From NCBI GenBank assembly GCA_020528935.1, contig JAJDFU010000363.1, forward strand, positions 1 to 6,303: DNA of 6,303 nt, written 5' to 3'. A program made the position numbers and the translations under genes. This document shows, piece after piece, positions 1 through 4,453 of this stretch (the first letter of the stretch is position 1; each line of letters opens with the position of its first letter). Under the pieces are notes generated by a model, which saw only the letters and a program-made list of their open reading frames with translations, did not search any database and was not told the DNA's origin. This DNA comes from Saprospiraceae bacterium (GTDB taxonomy: Bacteria > Bacteroidota > Bacteroidia > Chitinophagales > Saprospiraceae).

Positions 1-30
1 GGGGGGGTGGGGGGAAAGGTGGGGGGCCCA
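1..30. other. G-rich low-complexity contig end
   Basis: About two thirds of these bases are G, in runs of six or seven broken by single T or short A runs. Read on the minus strand, the run stays in frame with the symporter but encodes only proline- and histidine-rich residues unlike the family. This looks like poor-quality sequence at a contig end rather than biology. Several G-runs would formally allow a G-quadruplex, but I give that no weight. Confidence 0.6.
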
Positions 31-1182
31 CAGGTGCACTTGTGTGAGTAAGACGCACGGAATAGCCTGATAGTGGCTGTGGCCATCCATGTTGACCGGG
101 GCCCCGATGGGCAGGACGAATTTGGTCACATTTTTGGAAACGCCCAGGTTGGCACGGACGCACTCCATGGTCACCGGCAGGGTCGCGGCGCTGGAGCTGG
201 TACTGAAGGCCAGGAATTGCGCCGGGCTGATGCGCCGGAAAAACTCCGGATAGCTGTACTGGCGCACGATCAGTACGGCCAAGATCGGATAGAACACAAA
301 GATCATGAAGAGCAGTCCGGCCGTGACCACCAGCGAGTAGGAAAGCAATCCCTTGAAGATCTCCAAAACTTCGGCCGGCGAGTCCGCCATTTTGGCAATC
401 ACACCGGCCATGAGCGCAAAGACGAAAAATGGGGCGGCCTCCATTACCAGCTCCACCATTTTCAGGAATACCTCATTGACCCCGTTGATCAGGTCCGTGA
501 CCGGCCTGGAAGCTTCATTGGGAATAAGAAGCAATACAATGCCGAAGAATATGCCGAAAAAGATGACCTGAAGCATGCGCCCACCATCGGACAAGGCGGC
601 AAAGATGTTGTCCGGCACGAAATCCACCAAGAACTGGAGCGGGCTGGCGCCCCGCAGGTTTTCGGCAGCTTCCACTTTTTGCTTTACATCCTCAGTGCCT
701 TCTTCCCGTTGTACCTCCTGCCGGGCTGCCGCCACCAGTTGGGCATACTCTGCCTGATTCCGGAAATCCTTCCCGTCCAGGATCTTTCCGGCCGGCGTAT
801 TGGTCGCCCAGACCTCGTATTTGATCCGGTTTTTGATGCGCTGGTCTTCGGCAATGTAATTACCCGGCTTCAACAGGTTGACCAGAACCAGCCCCACAGT
901 AACGGCAGCTACGGTCGTGATGAGGTAGGCGACCAGCGTCTTGGCCCCCATGCGCCCCAGCCGGCTGGGATCGGGCAGGGCCGACACCCCGCTGATGATG
1001 GAGAACAGGACCAGGGGCACGGCAATGAACTTCAACAGGCGAATGAAAATGGTGCCGAAAGGGTCGATCCAGTCCAAGGTAAAGGCATTCCACCCCAGGT
1101 AGCTGGACACAAACGAATAGATAATACCGAGCACCAGCCCGATGATGATGCGCACGTGGAGTGGGAGCTTTTTCATGTTCAT
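1..1182 (-). CDS. Dicarboxylate/amino acid:cation symporter (DAACS/GltP-DctA family), 3' end missing
   Basis: An inner-membrane secondary transporter that imports dicarboxylates or acidic amino acids with Na+ or H+. The frame runs 394 codons from ATG at 1182 to the window edge without a stop. Visible family features are TM1 (about residues 8-29), TM2 and TM3 (about 42-103), LQVIFFGIFFGI (about 204-215), the serine-rich HP1 tip STSSSAATLP (327-336) and the TM7 motif VLPIGAPVNMDG (356-367). HP2 and TM8, which complete the substrate site, lie beyond the edge. Between TM3 and TM4 is a charged, helix-prone periplasmic insert (about residues 108-180), much longer than in archaeal GltPh. After NMDG the expected T-x-x-Y reads H-S-H-Y, and from residue ~375 similarity is lost, probably through sequence error near the end. 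A second in-frame ATG at 1176 is a possible start. No Shine-Dalgarno is seen. The gene is transcribed divergently from hemE. The substrate cannot be told from this fragment. Confidence 0.92.
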   Translation of the reverse strand, partial: MNMKKLPLHVRIIIGLVLGIIYSFVSSYLGWNAFTLDWIDPFGTIFIRLLKFIAVPLVLFSIISGVSALPDPSRLGRMGAKTLVAYLITTVAAVTVGLVLVNLLKPGNYIAEDQRIKNRIKYEVWATNTPAGKILDGKDFRNQAEYAQLVAAARQEVQREEGTEDVKQKVEAAENLRGASPLQFLVDFVPDNIFAALSDGGRMLQVIFFGIFFGIVLLLIPNEASRPVTDLINGVNEVFLKMVELVMEAAPFFVFALMAGVIAKMADSPAEVLEIFKGLLSYSLVVTAGLLFMIFVFYPILAVLIVRQYSYPEFFRRISPAQFLAFSTSSSAATLPVTMECVRANLGVSKNVTKFVLPIGAPVNMDGHSHYQAIPCVLLTQVHLWAPHLSPHPP

Positions 1183-1226
1183 CCGGATTGCAAAGTAGGA
1201 GGACAACGATAAGGTCGGATTAGATA

Positions 1227-1260
1227 CGAAGATATTTTGGTTCTGATCAAGGCGCCAAAA
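1227..1260 (-). promoter_or_regulatory. Candidate Bacteroidota-type promoter for the symporter
   Basis: On the minus strand, TATCTTCG (1227-1234) matches the Bacteroidota -7 consensus TAnnTTTG at all but one defined position. A TTTTG (1256-1260) sits about 21 bases upstream, where the -33 TTTG/TTG is expected. Transcription would start some 40 bases before the symporter ATG. The match is imperfect and is judged by eye only. Confidence 0.3.
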
Positions 1261-1273
1261 CCGCGCTGACCCC

Positions 1274-1299
1274 GGCAAGTGGGCCGATCACCCCTTGCC
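1274..1299. other. Short stem-loop in the symporter-hemE intergenic region
   Basis: GGCAAG (1274-1279) pairs with CTTGCC (1294-1299). After one mismatch, two more G-C pairs extend the stem around an eight-base loop. On the minus strand it begins eight bases after the stop of the candidate leader peptide and lies upstream of the candidate symporter promoter. No T-tract follows on either strand, so it is not a convincing intrinsic terminator. Confidence 0.3.
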
Positions 1300-1306
1300 T
1301 TGTGCA

Positions 1307-1369
1307 CTATGCCGGGCTTTGGGCAACGATGAGCAGGACAAAAAGACCGGGTAGATAACCACCCACCAT
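1307..1369 (-). CDS. Possible 20-residue hydrophobic leader peptide/microprotein
   Basis: A 20-codon frame (MVGGYLPGLFVLLIVAQSPA, stop TAG) is preceded by AGAAGGAGG (1377-1385 on the plus strand), a textbook Shine-Dalgarno seven bases from the ATG. None of the recognised genes here has such a ribosome site. The peptide has one hydrophobic stretch (about residues 8-15), no charged residue, and no family I recognise. It lies upstream of the symporter on the same strand, followed by a hairpin, so a leader-peptide role is conceivable. A frame this short also arises easily by chance, and in GC-rich DNA an AGGAGG can too. Confidence 0.2.
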   Translation of the reverse strand: MVGGYLPGLFVLLIVAQSPA

Positions 1370-1580
1370 GAGTTGGCCTCCTTCTAAAAAGGCGAAAAAT
1401 AAGAAAAGCAGCAGGAATGGCGAGCAGGCCTTCCCAAACGGGGGGCGGGAACCAGCGCGAGAGACTAAATGTTTTCCTAAAAATAATTTTACTCAGTCAA
1501 AAAATTCTTAGCATTAAATACCCTCTACGACAAATCAACTAGGCCAATGCCATCCCGCAAATTTCCCCTAACATTGCGCC

Positions 1581-2609
1581 ATGAAGCTGGAGAACGATTT
1601 GTTATTGCGTGCAGCCCGGGGAGAGGCGGTGGCGCGCCCGCCGGTCTGGCTCATGCGGCAGGCCGGGCGCATTCTGCCGCAGTACCGGGCCATACGGGAG
1701 CGGTTGTCGGGGTTCAAGGAGCTGGTGGAAACCCCGTCTTTGGCTGCCGAGGTGACTGTTCAGCCGGTAGACGAGTTGGGCGTGGATGCGGCCATCTTGT
1801 TTTCGGACATCCTGGTCATCCCCGAAGCCATGGGATTGCGTTACGAAATGGTGGAAAAGAAGGGGCCGTTCTTTCCCCGCACGATTACCGGGGCAGAGGA
1901 TGTGCGAGCGCTTCGAGCTGGTGAAGCAGCTGCTGACGAGTTGGAATACGTGTATCGCGCCATAGAAGAAACCCGAACCTTGCTGGACGGCCGCGTGCCG
2001 CTCATCGGCTTTGCCGGTGCCCCCTGGACCCTGCTGGCCTACATGGTGGAAGGGCAGGGATCCAAGACGTTTACCAGGGCGCGCAGCTTGCTGTATCGCG
2101 AACCTGCTCTGGCTCACGAGCTGCTCGAAAAGTTGACGGCAACCCTGGTTCACTACCTCCAAAACAAGATTCGCAGCGGGGTACACCTGGTGCAGGTTTT
2201 CGATTCCTGGGCCGGCATCCTGAGCCCGCAGCTCTATCGCGACTTTTCCCTGCCTTACCTGAAGCGCATTTGCGAGGCGCTTCCCGAGGTGCCGGTCACC
2301 CTCTTTGCCAAGGGGGCCTGGTTTGCGCTGCGCGAGCTGGATCAGCTCGATTGCCAGGTGATCGGGCTGGACTGGAATCACCGTCCGCAGGAGGTGCGCC
2401 GGCAGCTGGGCGAGGCGAGGGTCTTACAGGGCAACCTGGATCCCTGCCAGCTCTTTGCCGATCCCGCGCAGATCCGGCAGGCTACTGCGCAGATGCTGGA
2501 AGCCTTCGGCCCGCGGCATATCGCCAACCTGGGGCACGGCGTATATCCCGATACGCCGCTGGAAGGGGTAAAGGCCTTTGTACAGGCGGTCCAAGCGCAT
2601 CGCTACTGA
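1581..2609 (+). CDS. hemE: Uroporphyrinogen decarboxylase HemE
   Basis: A cytoplasmic, cofactor-free haem-pathway enzyme that removes four carboxyl groups from the acetate side chains of uroporphyrinogen III to give coproporphyrinogen III. The 342-residue product has the usual bacterial length and is complete. The N-terminal signature PVWLMRQAGR (21-30) supplies the two substrate-binding arginines (R26, R30). The catalytic aspartate is in FSDIL (D76). The conserved tyrosine is in AYMVEG (Y154), the serine in FDSWAG (S209), and the C-terminal histidine in NLGHGVYP (H319). These match the known active-site residues of the family, so the enzyme should be active. RQAGRI replaces the commoner RQAGRY. 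The ATG at 1581 sits directly before the conserved N-terminus and has no Shine-Dalgarno, as is usual in Bacteroidota. accD follows 97 bases downstream on the same strand but has its own candidate promoter, so an operon is not certain. Confidence 0.97.
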   Translation: MKLENDLLLRAARGEAVARPPVWLMRQAGRILPQYRAIRERLSGFKELVETPSLAAEVTVQPVDELGVDAAILFSDILVIPEAMGLRYEMVEKKGPFFPRTITGAEDVRALRAGEAAADELEYVYRAIEETRTLLDGRVPLIGFAGAPWTLLAYMVEGQGSKTFTRARSLLYREPALAHELLEKLTATLVHYLQNKIRSGVHLVQVFDSWAGILSPQLYRDFSLPYLKRICEALPEVPVTLFAKGAWFALRELDQLDCQVIGLDWNHRPQEVRRQLGEARVLQGNLDPCQLFADPAQIRQATAQMLEAFGPRHIANLGHGVYPDTPLEGVKAFVQAVQAHRY

Positions 2610-2616
2610 TCTTCAG

Positions 2617-2647
2617 CTTTCTACTTCAGGGGGTATTCGTACCTTTG
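2617..2647 (+). promoter_or_regulatory. Bacteroidota-type promoter upstream of accD
   Basis: TACCTTTG (2640-2647) is a perfect match to the Bacteroidota -7 consensus TAnnTTTG. About 18-19 bases upstream, CTTTC (2617-2621) gives a three-of-four match to the -33 TTTG. It lies just after the hemE stop, and initiation would leave an accD leader of roughly 50 bases. This suggests that accD can be transcribed independently of hemE. Confidence 0.55.
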
Positions 2648-2706
2648 CTGGCCGTGACCCCAAATTAGGCCCATTGCGTTAGATATCCCGAGAAAAAGAC
2701 GAAACC

Positions 2707-3552
2707 ATGGGTTGGTTCAAGCGATTAAAAGACGGCATTCAAACGGCCACTCGACATAAAAAGGACACACCGGAAGGGCTCTGGTACAAGTGCGAACGCT
2801 GCAAAGAAACCAGTACCGTCAAAGAGCTGAAGGACAACTTCTTCAAGTGTCCGAAGTGCAACTACCACGTGCGCATCGGTTCGCACGATTATTTCGATCT
2901 CCTGTTCGACGGCAATTACGAAGAACTTTTTCAGGATTTGCGCGCCAAGGATATCCTCGGCTTCGAAGATATGAAGCCCTACACCGAACGCCTGCAAAGC
3001 GCCTACGACAAAACCGGCCTGACGGATGCCATTACGGTGGCGAAAGGTAAGGTGAATCGCAAGTCGCTGGTGATTAGTGCCATGGATTTCAAATTCATCG
3101 GCGGCAGTATGGGGTCCGTGGTCGGAGAACGCATTTCACTGGCCGTTGATCACTGCATAGCTACCCAGGCGCCCCTGCTTATCATCAGCAAATCGGGGGG
3201 CGCCCGTATGATGGAATCTGCTTTTTCGCTGATGCAAATGGCCAAAACGGCCGCCAAGCTCAGCCAGCTGGCTAAGGCAAAACTGCCCTATTTTTCCCTG
3301 ATGACCGATCCCACTACGGGAGGTGTGACGGCCAGTTTCGCCATGCTGGGCGACATCAATTTTGCCGAACCCGAAGCCCTCATCGGCTTTGCCGGGCCCC
3401 GGGTCATCAGGGAAACGATCAAACAGGATCTGCCGGAAGGATTTCAGCGATCGGAGTTCCTGCTGGAGCACGGCTTCCTGGATTTCATCGTAGACCGAAA
3501 AGAACTTAAGGAGACCATCAGCTACCTGCTTTTGTGTTACGACCTGCAGTGA
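2707..3552 (+). CDS. accD: Acetyl-CoA carboxylase carboxyltransferase subunit beta (AccD)
   Basis: The beta half of the carboxyltransferase that moves the carboxyl group from carboxybiotin on AccB to acetyl-CoA, forming malonyl-CoA, the first committed step of fatty acid synthesis. It works in the cytoplasm as an alpha2beta2 complex with AccA, which is not in this window. The 281-residue protein is full length. The N-terminal four-cysteine zinc ribbon is intact (C29-x2-C32, C48-x2-C51). The crotonase-fold carboxyltransferase domain follows, with GGSMGSVVGE (132-141), SGGARM (163-168), TDPTTGGVTASFA (200-212) and GFAGPRVI (227-234). The start MGWFKRLK is the usual beginning of Bacteroidota AccD. 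Upstream is A-rich (GAGAAAAAGACGAAACC) rather than a true Shine-Dalgarno. The prolyl hydroxylase gene starts about 105 bases downstream on the same strand, so co-transcription is possible. Confidence 0.97.
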   Translation: MGWFKRLKDGIQTATRHKKDTPEGLWYKCERCKETSTVKELKDNFFKCPKCNYHVRIGSHDYFDLLFDGNYEELFQDLRAKDILGFEDMKPYTERLQSAYDKTGLTDAITVAKGKVNRKSLVISAMDFKFIGGSMGSVVGERISLAVDHCIATQAPLLIISKSGGARMMESAFSLMQMAKTAAKLSQLAKAKLPYFSLMTDPTTGGVTASFAMLGDINFAEPEALIGFAGPRVIRETIKQDLPEGFQRSEFLLEHGFLDFIVDRKELKETISYLLLCYDLQ

Positions 3553-3657
3553 GGTATACGCCTGAAAGAAGTTGGACCGGCGGTTCCCGAAGGATTGTGG
3601 GGGAACTGCTTCTTTTCGGCTTTTTGGTGTATTTTGGTCGGTCTTTTCCATACGCCG

Positions 3658-4248
3658 ATGACAGAATCCTTCGAGTTTGTAATCGAGGGACTGGTAGCCC
3701 GGGGCTACGCCGTCCTGGACGATTTCCTCCGCCCGGAGGAGGTGCGATCCCTGAGCGTTTTGCTCCTGCAGAAGTTCGAGCAGGGCCAGTTCCGGCAGGC
3801 CGGCATCGGCAAAGGGACCCTGCACACGAAAAACCTTCAGGTGCGCGGCGATCACATTCACTGGCTGTCCGAGAACAGCCCCGACGTGGCCGAACGCCAG
3901 TACCTGGAGCGCATCGGGCAGTTCATGCGCTACCTGAACACCACCTGCTACACCGGACTTCGATCCTTCGAGTTTCACTATGCCTTGTATCCGGTAGGTG
4001 CCTTTTACCGCCGCCATCTGGATCGCTTTTCCGATGACGACAGCCGGCAGTATTCCGTTGTTTGCTACCTCAATCAAAATTGGAAGCCCGCCATGGGCGG
4101 TGAGCTGGTGATCTACCTGGAGGGGGAGACTGTCTCCGTCCTCCCGCAGGCCGGACGCCTGGTCGTATTTCGCAGCGGCGAGCTCGAACACGAGGTGCGC
4201 CCGGCGCGGCAGCCCCGGCTCAGCATCACCGGCTGGCTGAAGCGTTAA
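3658..4248 (+). CDS. 2-oxoglutarate/Fe(II)-dependent prolyl hydroxylase-like protein (PHD2/EGLN type)
   Basis: Predicted cytoplasmic dioxygenase that uses O2 and 2-oxoglutarate to hydroxylate a protein side chain. The 196-residue product carries the double-stranded beta-helix iron triad H120-x-D122 (RRHLDRF) and H178 (ELEHEV). R187, nine residues after the distal histidine, would bind 2-oxoglutarate, the same spacing as H374/R383 of human PHD2. Other PHD2-like blocks are VRGDHIHWL (62-70; IRGDxIxWI in PHD2), YLNQNWKPAMGGELVIYLEG (137-156) and RLVVFRS (167-173). In Pseudomonas the related enzyme PPHD hydroxylates a proline of EF-Tu; the target here is unknown. The ATG at 3658 is chosen because similarity begins just after it. 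An in-frame ATG at 3595 would add a cysteine- and phenylalanine-rich 21-residue stretch with no family counterpart. No Shine-Dalgarno is seen. The stop codon lies inside the target duplication of the downstream element. Confidence 0.87.
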   Translation: MTESFEFVIEGLVARGYAVLDDFLRPEEVRSLSVLLLQKFEQGQFRQAGIGKGTLHTKNLQVRGDHIHWLSENSPDVAERQYLERIGQFMRYLNTTCYTGLRSFEFHYALYPVGAFYRRHLDRFSDDDSRQYSVVCYLNQNWKPAMGGELVIYLEGETVSVLPQAGRLVVFRSGELEHEVRPARQPRLSITGWLKR

Positions 4249-4253
4249 GGTAT
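4245..4253. repeat. Left target-site duplication TTAAGGTAT
   Basis: Perfect 9-bp direct repeat of 4438-4446, directly abutting the left terminal inverted repeat. It contains the TAA stop codon of the prolyl hydroxylase gene (4246-4248), so the insertion left that reading frame unchanged. Confidence 0.75.
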
Positions 4254-4256
4254 CGT

Positions 4257-4308
4257 GAGGTTGGGCAAGGACATTATCGTAAAGCGATGTTTGTCAGGGC
4301 CCAACCTC
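4257..4308. repeat. Stem-loop 1 of the element
   Basis: GAGGTTGGGC (4257-4266) and GCCCAACCTC (4299-4308) form a perfect 10-bp inverted repeat around a 32-base loop. The left arm overlaps the left terminal inverted repeat, so this hairpin competes with end-to-end pairing of the whole element. Confidence 0.75.
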
Positions 4309-4310
4309 CC

Positions 4311-4375
4311 GGTACATGGTAGTGGGTAGGGGGTATATGGACGTCAGCATGCTCTACTACCTACTACCATCTACC
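4311..4375. repeat. Stem-loop 2 of the element
   Basis: The 19-base arms 4311-4329 and 4357-4375 are complementary at 17 positions around a 27-base loop. The loop includes the palindrome AGCATGCT. The right arm is made of degenerate CTACC/ACTACC units. This is the longest stem in the element. Confidence 0.75.
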
Positions 4376-4381
4376 AGGTAC

Positions 4382-4439
4382 AACGTGAGGTTCTCACATT
4401 CAGCCATTTAACGAACAACTCGACCTCCAACCTCACGTT
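4382..4439. repeat. Stem-loop 3 of the element
   Basis: AACGTGAGGTT (4382-4392) and AACCTCACGTT (4429-4439) form a perfect 11-bp inverted repeat around a 36-base loop. The left arm repeats CGTGAGGTT of the left terminus, and the right arm contains most of the right terminus plus the first two bases of the target duplication. An alternative small hairpin GTGAG-gtt-CTCAC sits at 4385-4397. Confidence 0.75.
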
Positions 4440-4446
4440 AAGGTAT
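4438..4446. repeat. Right target-site duplication TTAAGGTAT
   Basis: Perfect 9-bp copy of 4245-4253, directly abutting the right terminal inverted repeat and ending seven bases before the bshC stop codon. The match extends two bases further (CG) on the left side only because the element itself ends in CG. Confidence 0.75.
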
Positions 4447-4453
4447 TCAGCGG

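Larger units (their letters stand above)
1183..1580. other. Divergent intergenic region between symporter and hemE
   Basis: This ~400-base gap separates two divergently transcribed genes. It contains the candidate symporter promoter, the hairpin and the possible leader peptide listed separately. Positions about 1466-1530 are markedly AT-rich compared with the rest of the window and probably hold the hemE promoter. TAATTTTA (1484-1491) resembles a Bacteroidota -7 element but has no convincing -33 partner. I see no RNA gene, riboswitch or mobile element here. Confidence 0.5.
4254..4437. mobile_element. 184-bp MITE-like non-autonomous element
   Basis: The element starts with CGTGAGGTTGG (4254-4264) and ends with its exact reverse complement CCAACCTCACG (4427-4437), giving perfect 11-bp terminal inverted repeats. 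On both outer sides the 9-bp TTAAGGTAT follows immediately. Abutting terminal inverted repeats plus a direct repeat are the signature of transposase-mediated insertion with a 9-bp staggered cut. There is no reading frame for a transposase, so any movement would rely on an enzyme encoded elsewhere. Nine-base duplications occur in several families (for example IS1, IS4/IS10-type and IS903-type), so the parent cannot be named. Inside are three successive stem-loops, listed separately. It lies between convergent genes and may now act as a transcript end. A static structured repeat is the main alternative, but it would not explain the direct repeats. Confidence 0.72.

Noticed and set aside
1..26. 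Potential G-quadruplex at the left end
   Set aside because: The G-runs sit at the extreme contig end where the neighbouring coding sequence also degenerates, so artefact is more likely.
73..1212. 379-codon plus-strand frame opposite the symporter
   Set aside because: It is the antisense of a clear transporter gene, begins with GTG, has a low-complexity charged composition and resembles no family. Long antisense frames are expected in GC-rich coding DNA.
1368..1511. 47-codon basic plus-strand frame (begins MSWPPSKKAKNKK) upstream of hemE
   Set aside because: No ribosome site, no recognised family, a composition that follows the local A-rich sequence, and it overlaps the candidate leader peptide on the other strand. 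Too weak to annotate.
3595..3657. Upstream ATG giving the hydroxylase a hydrophobic 21-residue N-terminus, possibly a signal peptide
   Set aside because: The stretch lacks a positively charged n-region and a cleavage motif, and the enzyme needs cytoplasmic iron and 2-oxoglutarate. Family similarity starts after the ATG at 3658.
3136..4191. 351-codon minus-strand frame across accD and the hydroxylase
   Set aside because: It is antisense to two well-supported genes and spans their intergenic gap, with no recognisable domain.
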